A stretch of DNA of 64,000 nt, from the NCBI RefSeq assembly GCF_048263965.1, contig NZ_JBLXDO010000003.1, forward strand, positions 1 to 64,000, written 5' to 3'. The notes beneath the pieces are model-generated. The model was not told the DNA's origin. It ran no database searches and saw nothing but the letters and a program-made list of their open reading frames with translations. Origin of the DNA: Ferrimonas sp048263965 (GTDB lineage Bacteria; Pseudomonadota; Gammaproteobacteria; Enterobacterales; Shewanellaceae). This document shows, in pieces, positions 7,711 to 15,426 of this stretch. Within the stretch, counting starts at the first letter, position 1. The number at the start of each line of letters is the position of its first letter. A program made the position numbers and the translations under genes.

Positions 7711-9798
7711 ATGACTGATTTATCAAAATACAGAAATATCGGTATCTTCGCGCACGTTGATGCCGGTAAGACCACCAGTACCGAGCGTATCCTGAAGCTG
7801 ACCGGTAAGATCCACAAGACCGGTGAAGTGCATGACGGCGCCGCCACCACTGACTTCATGGAGCAGGAAGCTGAGCGTGGTATTACCATTCAGTCTGCTG
7901 CTACTACCTGTTTCTGGAACGATCACCGCCTGAACATCATCGACACCCCTGGACACGTTGACTTCACCGTTGAAGTTTACCGTTCCCTGAAGGTTCTCGA
8001 TGGTGGTGTTGGTGTATTCTGTGGTTCCGGTGGTGTTGAGCCCCAGTCTGAAACCAACTGGCGTTACGCTAACGAATCCGAAGTAGCCCGTCTGATCTTC
8101 GTGAACAAGCTGGACCGTATGGGTGCAGACTTCTACCGCGTAGTAGACCAGGTGAAGAACGTACTGGGTGCTCGTCCCCTGGTTATGACCCTGCCTATCG
8201 GTATCGAAGATGACTTCAAGGGTGTTGTAGACATCCTGAGCCAGAAGGCTTTCATCTGGGATGACTCCGGTCTGCCTGAGAACTACGAAGTAGTTGAGAT
8301 CCCTGCCGAGCTGCAGGAGAAGGCTGCCGAGTACCGCGAAGAGCTGATGGAAACCGCTCTGGAGATGGACGAAGACCTGCTGATGGAGTACCTGGAAGAG
8401 GGTACTGAGCCTTCCATGGAGCAGATCAAAGCCTGCATCCGTAAGGGTACCCGTGACCTGGCGTTCTTCCCCACCTACTGTGGTTCCGCCTTCAAGAACA
8501 AAGGTATCCAGCTGGTACTGGACGCGGTAGTTGACTACCTGCCTGCTCCTACCGAAGTAGACGCTCAGCCTCTGACCGATCCAGAGACTGGTGAGCCTAC
8601 CGGTGAAGTAGCCACCGTATCCGCTGACGAGCCTCTGCGTGCTCTGGCGTTTAAGATCATGGACGACCGTTTCGGCGCCCTGACCTTTGTCCGCATCTAC
8701 TCCGGTGTTCTGGAAAAGGGTATGACCATCCTGAACTCCGCCACCGGCAAGACCGAGCGTATCGGTCGTATGGTAGAGATGCACGCCGACGAGCGTACTG
8801 AACTGACCCGCGCTCAAGCTGGTGACATCATCGCCGTAGTTGGCATGAAGAACGTGCAGACCGGTCACACCCTGTGTGATCCTAAGCACGAGTGCACCCT
8901 GGAGCCCATGATCTTCCCTGAGCCTGTAATCTCCATCGCTGTTGAGCCGAAGGATAAGGGTTCCGTTGAGAAGATGGGTATCGCCATCGGTAAGATGGTT
9001 GCTGAAGATCCATCCTTCCAGGTTGAGACCGACGAAGAGTCCGGTCAGACCATCCTGAAGGGTATGGGTGAACTGCACCTGGATATTAAAGTAGACATCC
9101 TGAAGCGTACCTACGGCGTTGAGCTGGAAGTTGGTCAGCCTCAGGTTGCTTACCGTGAGACCATCACTTCCGCCATTGAAGACAGCTACACTCACAAGAA
9201 GCAGTCTGGTGGTTCCGGTCAGTTCGGTAAGATCGACTACCGCATCAAGCCTGGCGAGCAGGGCTCCGGCTTCACCTTTGCCTCCACTGTTGTGGGCGGT
9301 AACGTGCCTAAGGAATTCTGGCCTGCCATTGAGAAGGGCTTCCGTGACATGATGGATACCGGTCCTCTGGCTGGCTTCCCTGTTCTGGACGTTGAAGTTG
9401 AGCTGTTCGACGGTGGCTTCCACGCGGTTGACTCCTCTGCAGTGGCCTTCGAAATCGCCGCTAAGGGCGCTTTCCGTCAGTCCATGCCTAAGTCCGGTCC
9501 TCAGCTGCTGGAACCCATCATGAAGGTGGACGTGTTCACTCCAGAAGATCACGTTGGTGATGTTATCGGTGACCTGAACCGTCGTCGCGGCATGATCAAG
9601 GACCAGGAAGCTGGTGCTACCGGCGTACGCATCAAGGCAGACGTACCTCTGTCCGAGATGTTCGGTTACATCGGTCACCTGCGTACCATGACTTCCGGTC
9701 GTGGCCAGTTCTCCATGGAGTTCAGCCACTACGCACCTTGTCCTGCTAACGTTGCCGAAGAGGTAATTGCAGAGACCAAGGCTAAGAACGCCAAGTAA
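7711..9798 (+). CDS. fusB: Second elongation factor G (EF-G 2)
   Basis: Translation GTPase of 695 residues that drives ribosomal translocation or ribosome recycling. Switch and nucleotide motifs are intact: AHVDAGKTT (residues 14-22), RGITIQSAA, DTPGH and NKLD. Domains II to V follow, including GGSGQFGKI of domain IV and GYIGHLRTMTSGRGQFSMEF of domain V. The ATG at 7711 is used because family members begin MTDLSKYRNIGI. It stands alone, not in an rpsL-rpsG-fusA-tuf operon, which fits the second EF-G (FusB) of Shewanella and Vibrio. Codon use is strongly restricted, as in highly expressed genes. How labour is divided between the two EF-Gs is not evident from sequence. Confidence 0.9.
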   Translation: MTDLSKYRNIGIFAHVDAGKTTSTERILKLTGKIHKTGEVHDGAATTDFMEQEAERGITIQSAATTCFWNDHRLNIIDTPGHVDFTVEVYRSLKVLDGGVGVFCGSGGVEPQSETNWRYANESEVARLIFVNKLDRMGADFYRVVDQVKNVLGARPLVMTLPIGIEDDFKGVVDILSQKAFIWDDSGLPENYEVVEIPAELQEKAAEYREELMETALEMDEDLLMEYLEEGTEPSMEQIKACIRKGTRDLAFFPTYCGSAFKNKGIQLVLDAVVDYLPAPTEVDAQPLTDPETGEPTGEVATVSADEPLRALAFKIMDDRFGALTFVRIYSGVLEKGMTILNSATGKTERIGRMVEMHADERTELTRAQAGDIIAVVGMKNVQTGHTLCDPKHECTLEPMIFPEPVISIAVEPKDKGSVEKMGIAIGKMVAEDPSFQVETDEESGQTILKGMGELHLDIKVDILKRTYGVELEVGQPQVAYRETITSAIEDSYTHKKQSGGSGQFGKIDYRIKPGEQGSGFTFASTVVGGNVPKEFWPAIEKGFRDMMDTGPLAGFPVLDVEVELFDGGFHAVDSSAVAFEIAAKGAFRQSMPKSGPQLLEPIMKVDVFTPEDHVGDVIGDLNRRRGMIKDQEAGATGVRIKADVPLSEMFGYIGHLRTMTSGRGQFSMEFSHYAPCPANVAEEVIAETKAKNAK

Positions 9799-9815
9799 TT
9801 CTTGAGTTCTTCCCT

Positions 9816-9845
9816 AAAGCCCCGGCCCAGTGCCGGGGCTTTTGT
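9816..9845 (+). terminator. Terminator after EF-G 2
   Basis: Stem AGCCCCGGC / GCCGGGGCT around loop CCAGT, followed by a T-rich tail. Confidence 0.93.
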
Positions 9846-9936
9846 TTTTCTGATACATAAACCTTGTGCACGAAACTTGTTCATTCCGATCCAGGTGTTA
9901 GCATTAGTCTATTGAGCTTTCACAAGGAGTGAGTGC

Positions 9937-10614
9937 ATGCAGCCCCACGACCGTATTCCCCTCGATGACTTTGTCGAATATGACGCTGATGAGATGGTTC
10001 AGCGTTCCTCCGAGCATCTGGCACACCTGCGCAGACGCCACTCCATTCGCAGCTTTTCGAATCGTCCTGTTCCCCAGGAGGTGATTGAGAATTGTCTGCT
10101 GGCCGCCGGCAGTGCCCCCAGCGGCGCCAACCACCAGCCCTGGCACTTTGTGGCCATCAGATCTGACGAGGTCAAGAAGCAGATTCGAGAGCATGCAGAG
10201 CTTCAGGAGCGGGGGTTCTATGACGAGAAGCGAGCGGGGGAGGAGTGGCTCAAAGCTTTAAAACCTCTGGGCACAGATGCCAACAAACCCTATCTGGAGA
10301 TCGCTCCCTGGCTGATTGCGGTATTCAGTAAGAAGAAGGGCGGGATGCACGACGATGGGGAGACCACCAACTACTATGTGCACGAGTCGGTGGGCATCGC
10401 CACCGGATTTCTGCTCAATGCGCTGCACAGCAGCGGCCTGGCGACCCTGACCCACACCCCCAAGCCGATGAGCTTCCTCTCCAAGGTGTGTGGTCGTGGT
10501 GACAATGAGCGCCCCTATATGCTGATTGTGGCGGGCTACCCGGCAGAGGGTGCCACCATCCCCCTTCATGCGACTCACAAGAAGTCTCTTGAGGAGATCT
10601 CCAGCTTCCTGTGA
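9937..10614 (+). CDS. Flavin deiodinase/dehalogenase of the iodotyrosine deiodinase type
   Basis: FMN-dependent nitroreductase-fold protein of 225 residues that most resembles iodotyrosine deiodinase (IYD), the enzyme that reductively removes halogen from halotyrosines. FMN-binding marks are RRRHSIRSF (residues 32-40) and APSGANHQPWHF (60-71). The substrate lid matches human IYD: Glu91, four residues before Tyr95, then a Trp (EEW) and Lys117, corresponding to Glu157, Tyr161 and Lys182 of the human enzyme with one inserted residue. The C-terminal half (TLTHTPKPMSFLSKVCGR, then GYPAEGATIP) also follows IYD. A good ribosome site (AAGGAGTG) precedes the ATG. Its stop codon abuts that of the convergent LysR gene. 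Substrate could be iodo-, bromo- or chlorotyrosine or another halophenol; an ordinary nitroreductase role is less likely. Confidence 0.8.
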   Translation: MQPHDRIPLDDFVEYDADEMVQRSSEHLAHLRRRHSIRSFSNRPVPQEVIENCLLAAGSAPSGANHQPWHFVAIRSDEVKKQIREHAELQERGFYDEKRAGEEWLKALKPLGTDANKPYLEIAPWLIAVFSKKKGGMHDDGETTNYYVHESVGIATGFLLNALHSSGLATLTHTPKPMSFLSKVCGRGDNERPYMLIVAGYPAEGATIPLHATHKKSLEEISSFL

Positions 10615-11532
10615 TCAGACTTGGGCCGGGGCAGGCTTGCCCAGCAGTTGACTGTCCCTGGCCATCTCGATAAACAGCCTCAGACGCTGATTTTCAAAGG
10701 GGGTTCTGGGGTAGATGGCCCACAGGGGCCCCGGGGTCGCATGGCGGCCCTCAAACAGGCGCACCATCTCGCCGCTTTCCAGGTACTTCTCGCAGCAGAA
10801 ATCCGGTAACCAGCAGATGCCGTGACCCAGCAGGGTCATCTGCAGGGCGGCTTCCGCCTCATCCAGCATCAAGTTGCTTTTCACCTGCAGGGTCTTTTGC
10901 TGCTCTCCATCCTGCCACAACCAGTCACCATCTTTGAAGTCGGTGTAGTTGAGTACCACCAGATCGTGGTTGGCCAACTCGGTGATGCTGTCAGGGACCC
11001 CTTTTCGCTCCAGGTAGTCGCGACTGGCGTAGAAGTCCCTCTGGGTCAGGGAGAGGGGCTCATTGATGAAGCTCTTGTCCTCCAGGGGCTTGGTGTTGAA
11101 CATCAGATCCACATCGAACTTGGTGGCATCTGGCGGCGACCAGGTGGACTTGAGCTCCAGATCGATGCCTGGGTAGGTTTTGACGAACCGGGACAGCACC
11201 GGGCCGGCTATGACCCGGTTGAACAGGCCCAGGGCACTGACCCTTAGCCGGCCCACAGGCTCGCCGCTGGCACTCTTCATCTGCTCGGTGGCAGTTTGCC
11301 AGTGCTGCTCAATGTTGAGGCTGTGTTCCAGGAAGGCTTCCCCCTCCTGAGTCAGGGACAACTGACGGGTGGAGCGCTGGAACAGGGTGACGCCCAGGTG
11401 GGCTTCCAGCTGTTTCACCCGGCGGGTAACGCTGGGGCGGGGCAGGGACAGGGAGTCGGCGGCCCGGGCAAAGCTGCCCAGGCGGGCAATCTGGTTAACC
11501 AGGCGAATGTCATCGAGAGTCACTTGATGCAT
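10615..11532 (-). CDS. LysR-family transcriptional regulator
   Basis: DNA-binding regulator of 305 residues. The N-terminal winged helix-turn-helix reads LDDIRLVNQIARLGSFARAADSLSLPRPSVTRRVKQLEAHLGVTLF (written here as family pattern, residues about 5-50), followed by the two-lobed ligand-binding domain. I used the ATG at 11532 (MHQVTLDDI) because LysR proteins normally begin just before this helix; the open frame extends 39 codons further upstream without family support. It is convergent with the deiodinase gene, stop to stop, and lies downstream of the FadL-type porin gene on the same strand. Its targets are unknown; those two neighbours are the obvious candidates. Confidence 0.9.
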   Translation of the reverse strand: MHQVTLDDIRLVNQIARLGSFARAADSLSLPRPSVTRRVKQLEAHLGVTLFQRSTRQLSLTQEGEAFLEHSLNIEQHWQTATEQMKSASGEPVGRLRVSALGLFNRVIAGPVLSRFVKTYPGIDLELKSTWSPPDATKFDVDLMFNTKPLEDKSFINEPLSLTQRDFYASRDYLERKGVPDSITELANHDLVVLNYTDFKDGDWLWQDGEQQKTLQVKSNLMLDEAEAALQMTLLGHGICWLPDFCCEKYLESGEMVRLFEGRHATPGPLWAIYPRTPFENQRLRLFIEMARDSQLLGKPAPAQV

Positions 11533-11678
11533 AGAGGGACAACCCAGAAGTAGTTGGCGAATGACACAAAGGGTATCAGTGGATGAAACGCTGCCCAAGG
11601 GTTGGCGGGGATTTCTCGGGCCTTTATTGCAGTTTCCCCCAGCATCCATTCGGTACTGGGGGAATCTGTCTCCTGGTA

Positions 11679-12929
11679 TTAGAAGTGGTGTGCCAGTCCC
11701 AGGCTCAGGATATGTACATGGGCTTCTGAGTGACCGGATACTGTCTGGCTGAAGGGTTGACCAGCAATCGGGTCAAATCCTTCGATGGTCTGATTTACCT
11801 CGATGTCACCCAGATCCAGATACTGATAGCTGAGGTCCAACTGAGTGCTGGGGCTCAGGGTCCAGCTCAGGCCGGCGGCATAGGCGATCTGCCGGTCCAC
11901 CGGTGGATCCAGCTTATGGTTGACCTTGGACACGGCGGACTCGTCGTAGGCGATGCCCGCTTTCAGGGTCAGCGCGGAGGAGACCTGATAGTGCACGCCC
12001 AGCGCACCGCTCCAGGCGTCCTGCCAGTTGCGGGGCACCAGGATGGTGGGACCATTGTCGTGTTCAATCAGGCTTCGGTCCATATCAGACCACTGGGCCC
12101 ACTCGATGTCTGCCAGCAGGCTGAGAGCCGGTGTGAGTTGGTGTTGTACACTGAAGGTCACCAGGTCCGCCAGATTAAATTGCTGGGTGGCCTGATCGTG
12201 CACCGGGCCCATGGGAGTGGACATGGCGGTATCGCCCCGAAGCTGATGCTCGACGCCGGCTACATAGCGCAGTCCCAGGCTGGTGTGTTGCCAGGGGCGG
12301 TAGAGCAGGCCCAGGGCCCAGGCCAGCTCGGTGTCGTCCAGCGTTAGGGTTTCTTCGGCGCCGGGGAAGGGATCCAGGGTCAGCTCCCAACTCATGTAAC
12401 TGACACCCAGGCTGGCCCCCACTGACCATTGATCATTGATGCGGTAGCCCAAGGAGGCTTGAGCGACGCCGATCATCACCTCCACCGATTCGATGAAGTT
12501 GGACCCGGCCCAGTTGTCACCAAAGTCAGTGGCTCCGCCGGCTGGTGAGGCCAGTGCCAGGCCAAATCCCCAGTCCTCACCCAAAGGCTGGCCATAGAAC
12601 AGGGAACCGCCGCCGCTGAGCCCTACGCCATAGTCGGTGCTCTTGCGTCTCTGTTCGTAGTCCGGGTTGGTGCCGGTTGAGCCCTGGTCATGGAAGGTGA
12701 AGCTGTCCTCAATCAGCAGCAGTGTGCCCTGAACCTCTCGCTGCTGCAGATACGCCAGGCCAGCCGGGTTGTTGAAGGCGGCGCCGGCGCTGGTGTCGGT
12801 CGCTCGTCCGGCACCGGCGCTGCCAAGATAGGCTGATGCAGTGTCGTCACGCAGGATGCCACTGGCTTGTGCAGACAGTGAAGTGGTTGCCATTATCATT
12901 ACCGCAATAGTGCTGCGCCGATAATTCAT
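11679..12929 (-). CDS. FadL/OmpP1-type outer membrane transporter
   Basis: Predicted 14-strand outer-membrane barrel of 416 residues of the FadL family, which takes up long-chain fatty acids or aromatic hydrocarbons. A signal peptide (residues 1-22, ending LSAQA) is followed by the family start SGILRDDTASAYLGSAGAGR and the motif NNPAGLAYL. The C-terminus ends in LSLGLAHHF, a terminal Phe as barrel proteins require. It points away from rdhA across a 554-bp shared regulatory region. Since FadL relatives such as TodX and TbuX carry aromatics, a role in letting halogenated hydrophobic substrates reach the periplasmic RdhA is plausible, but this is inference. A second family member is at 56357-57730. 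Confidence 0.85.
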   Translation of the reverse strand: MNYRRSTIAVMIMATTSLSAQASGILRDDTASAYLGSAGAGRATDTSAGAAFNNPAGLAYLQQREVQGTLLLIEDSFTFHDQGSTGTNPDYEQRRKSTDYGVGLSGGGSLFYGQPLGEDWGFGLALASPAGGATDFGDNWAGSNFIESVEVMIGVAQASLGYRINDQWSVGASLGVSYMSWELTLDPFPGAEETLTLDDTELAWALGLLYRPWQHTSLGLRYVAGVEHQLRGDTAMSTPMGPVHDQATQQFNLADLVTFSVQHQLTPALSLLADIEWAQWSDMDRSLIEHDNGPTILVPRNWQDAWSGALGVHYQVSSALTLKAGIAYDESAVSKVNHKLDPPVDRQIAYAAGLSWTLSPSTQLDLSYQYLDLGDIEVNQTIEGFDPIAGQPFSQTVSGHSEAHVHILSLGLAHHF

Positions 12930-13483
12930 ATATCCCCCTTATATATTTAAGGTTTAGTGTTTTTGTTGGTGTAATTATTTGCAGCGGACTATATCTCTGC
13001 CGGAATTAATAGTGGTATGACTTTTCAGCAATTTCGTGAGAGTGAACAAATTAATTTCAAATTGTTGATCTCACTATTTTTCGGCAGGTAAAACACTATT
13101 TCAGATCTGATAACTCTGTTTGCTCTTTCCTGGCGGGTTATCGGTTGCCGTATGCCATTTTAAGTGACCTCAATGGTCTGTGGTGCGGCTTTGCTCCCTT
13201 GTGCAAACTGTTGTTGGTATTGGGTTTTATAGCAAAGTGTTAGCCGTATCCCAGAATTGACAACTCATTGGCCTGGCAAGGGAGGCGAGCAGGAGTGACT
13301 AACCCCTTTTATTAAAAGGGTTTTTATCCATTTCACAGTGATACGATTATCAATAATGAAATACTGAGTTGTTTGATTTGGTCTATTTGAGCCGGATTGT
13401 CTTCACTATTATTAGCTTGAAGCTGACACGTCCGGAATAATTTTCTTAACTTTTTGTTGAGCAGGTTTATTTCGGCCTGGAAT
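12930..13483. other. Divergent regulatory region between the porin gene and rdhA
   Basis: About 554 AT-rich bases without a gene. It must contain both promoters. Visible structure: an inverted repeat TGATA-CGAT-TATCA at 13339-13352, and a terminator-like hairpin at 13301-13325 that belongs to neither flanking gene's 3' end. No cobalamin riboswitch box was recognised, although RdhA needs a corrinoid. Confidence 0.6.
13301..13325. terminator. Orphan terminator-like hairpin upstream of rdhA
   Basis: CCCTTTT / AAAAGGG stem with loop ATT, followed by TTTTT on the plus strand. It lies about 160-180 bases upstream of the rdhA start and 370 bases from the porin start, between divergent genes. It may attenuate an rdhA leader, or end a small RNA made from the region. 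Confidence 0.55.
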
Positions 13484-15073
13484 ATGAGAAAAACCATGAC
13501 TGAAAATAGAAACCAGGCAAATTCCCGGTCCTCTAAGGATCATGAGGGTTTGTTGGAAAACCCCGAACGACGCAAGTTATTTAAACGTGCCGCCATTGGT
13601 GGTGGTGCTGTACTCGCCGCGGGCCTGGGCGCCTATGGTGCCGGGCGCGCATCCATCGAAGGCAAGATAAACGATCAGTGGCCCATTCTGGCCGATGACT
13701 TTAAGCCCTTCCCGGGCGAAAGTCATATGTGGTCCTATGCCGGCAGTCCCTTCCTGATGATGCGTCATCCCGAGCGTAACGAGCAGTTCGGTCGACTGGT
13801 CAAGGGCAACCCCAACTACAACTTTCAGTTGCAGGTGCCGCGCTTCGAACAGAAGGGGCATGATAACTCCCGCCCAGGCTTTACCCAATTGGATCGTGCT
13901 TTAGGGCATGCTGGCTGGTGCCCTCCCCACAAGTGGGACTTGCGCCTGGGGGCCATGGGGGTGCCGGACACCACCTGGTTCTCCTGGGATCAGTCGGATA
14001 TGGAGCATGAGCAGTATGAGTTCGCCTCCAAGCAGCAGGCGGCCAATGCCATTCGCAGTGCCGCCCGTGTGTTTGGCGCCGCCCGCTGTGGTATTGCCAA
14101 GCGGGATAAGCGTTGGGATTACGATCCCATCTACCACGCCGGCCCCACAGTGGATATGTTTGCCGAGATGGAGCGCCGCGGTGTCAGCAAGATCACCGAC
14201 CCACAAGAGATGGCCAAGGCGTTGATGGGGGCCCTGGAGGAGTTCAAACCGGTCGAGAAGCAGCTCTCCTGGGAGAAAGACTTCCCGTTCACCCCTAAGA
14301 CGGTGATCGTGATGGCGGTGCCCATGGATTACGACAACCTGGCGACCGCACCCACCTATACCTCCGGTGCAACCGTCGGCGATGGTTACACCAAGATGGC
14401 CACTCTGGCATCTCAGATGGCCAAGTTTATCCGTGGACTGGGTTATCACGCGGTTGCGTCAGGCAACGATCTGGGTAACTCCGTCGCTTACGGCATCGCC
14501 GCGGGCATGGGTGAGGGCGCTCGTAACGGCCAGTTGATCGTGCCTGGCTACGGCCCCCGAATCCGCCTGTGCAAGGTATACACCGACTTCGAGTTTGTTG
14601 ACTACGACCAGCCGCGCACCTGGGGCATCGAGGACTTCTGTAAAACCTGTAAGAAGTGCGCCGAAGCCTGCCCCTCCAAGGCTCTGCCCATGGATGAGGA
14701 CACCACCTTTACCTTTGTGGGTGAGCACTCGGAACAGCCCGGATACAACTGGAACAACCATGAGGGGATCAAGAAGTTCCACGTCGATTCCAAACGTTGC
14801 TTCGATTACTGGATGGAGAGCGACGGCGACTGTGCCGCCTGTAATGCGGCCTGTACCTTCAATGAGCCGGACTTCTGGCATCACTGGATGATCGTGGCAG
14901 CCAACCCCTTCGTGCCCTCCACCCTCCATGGGGTGATGTCAGAGATGCACCCCGCCTTCGGCTATGGCGCCACTCAGGACCCCACCAAGGTGGCCAAGTT
15001 CTGGAACACAGGTGAAGGGATGAGGGTGAACCCCACCAACCGTAACGTATTTGGCGCCGTTGGCCGCTCATAA
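13484..15073 (+). CDS. rdhA: Reductive dehalogenase catalytic subunit RdhA
   Basis: Corrinoid and iron-sulfur enzyme of about 529 residues that replaces halogen by hydrogen on an organohalide at the outer face of the inner membrane. A twin-arginine signal (ERRKLFKRAAIGGG, Arg29-Arg30) is followed by an Ala/Gly-rich span. Two 4Fe-4S sites are present: FCKTCKKCAEACP (Cys386, 389, 392, 396) and Cys439 with CAACNAAC (450, 453, 457). Tyr302, Asn328 and Arg361 lie 26 and 59 residues apart, the same spacing as catalytic Tyr246, Asn272 and Arg305 of PceA. Starts at 13484 and 13496 are both possible; neither has a strong ribosome site. RdhB follows after 10 bases. Substrate unknown. Confidence 0.95.
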   Translation: MRKTMTENRNQANSRSSKDHEGLLENPERRKLFKRAAIGGGAVLAAGLGAYGAGRASIEGKINDQWPILADDFKPFPGESHMWSYAGSPFLMMRHPERNEQFGRLVKGNPNYNFQLQVPRFEQKGHDNSRPGFTQLDRALGHAGWCPPHKWDLRLGAMGVPDTTWFSWDQSDMEHEQYEFASKQQAANAIRSAARVFGAARCGIAKRDKRWDYDPIYHAGPTVDMFAEMERRGVSKITDPQEMAKALMGALEEFKPVEKQLSWEKDFPFTPKTVIVMAVPMDYDNLATAPTYTSGATVGDGYTKMATLASQMAKFIRGLGYHAVASGNDLGNSVAYGIAAGMGEGARNGQLIVPGYGPRIRLCKVYTDFEFVDYDQPRTWGIEDFCKTCKKCAEACPSKALPMDEDTTFTFVGEHSEQPGYNWNNHEGIKKFHVDSKRCFDYWMESDGDCAACNAACTFNEPDFWHHWMIVAANPFVPSTLHGVMSEMHPAFGYGATQDPTKVAKFWNTGEGMRVNPTNRNVFGAVGRS

Positions 15074-15083
15074 GGAGGAGATC

Positions 15084-15362
15084 ATGGAATTAATTGAATT
15101 TTTCATCATGGGGATCCTGTTCACCCTGGGTGTGCAGGGGATGGCTTATCTGTCGGTTAAGGCGCAGCTGCCGGTTACCGCCTGGATTGGGATGATCACC
15201 GGAGGCCTGATGTTCCTGTTTGGCATTGGTTGGGCAGGCAGCTCCTTCATTGAGAATGTCCCTCAGTCCGGCGCCCTGGGCCTGGCGGCCTTCTGTATGC
15301 CCGGACTGTTGCTGATGGCCTTCATCTGGCGCAAATACGCCCCCAAGGGCGCCCGCCTGTAA
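15084..15362 (+). CDS. rdhB: Reductive dehalogenase membrane anchor RdhB
   Basis: Small integral membrane protein of 92 residues with three predicted spans (about 5-25, 33-53 and 63-83), thought to tether RdhA to the outer face of the cytoplasmic membrane. The ATG at 15084 follows an excellent ribosome site, AAGGAGGAG, that overlaps the end of rdhA. The segment IENVPQSGALGLAAFCMPGL between spans 2 and 3 fits the conserved loop of RdhB proteins, and the position directly after rdhA is diagnostic. A strong hairpin without T-run lies between this gene and rdhC. Confidence 0.9.
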   Translation: MELIEFFIMGILFTLGVQGMAYLSVKAQLPVTAWIGMITGGLMFLFGIGWAGSSFIENVPQSGALGLAAFCMPGLLLMAFIWRKYAPKGARL

Positions 15363-15380
15363 GCCTCAGCCAGTCAATGG

Positions 15381-15408
15381 CCGTGCCGATCATCCTCCGG
15401 CACGGCCC
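15381..15408 (+). other. Stable hairpin between rdhB and rdhC
   Basis: GCCGTGCCG and CGGCACGGC form a nine-pair stem with an 8-9 base loop and no T-run after it. It is more like an mRNA 3'-stabilising or processing element than a full terminator, and could set a higher level for rdhAB than for rdhC. Confidence 0.6.
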
Positions 15409-15426
15409 CATTTCTCAGAGCGTATT

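Noticed and set aside
7723..9729. 668-codon open frame antisense to EF-G 2
   Set aside because: Created by the biased codon use of the EF-G gene; no family resemblance.
13051..13064. TTAAT-TTCA-AATTG resembling the CprK dehalobox TTAAT-N4-ATTAA
   Set aside because: The second arm matches in only three of five positions and no CprK gene is present in the window.
13339..13352. TGATA-CGAT-TATCA as an FNR site upstream of rdhA
   Set aside because: FNR needs TTGAT-N4-ATCAA; here the TGAT/ATCA halves are six bases apart. It remains an inverted repeat of unknown use.
12930..13483. Cobalamin riboswitch in the rdhA leader
   Set aside because: No B12-box-like conserved sequence was found on either strand by eye.
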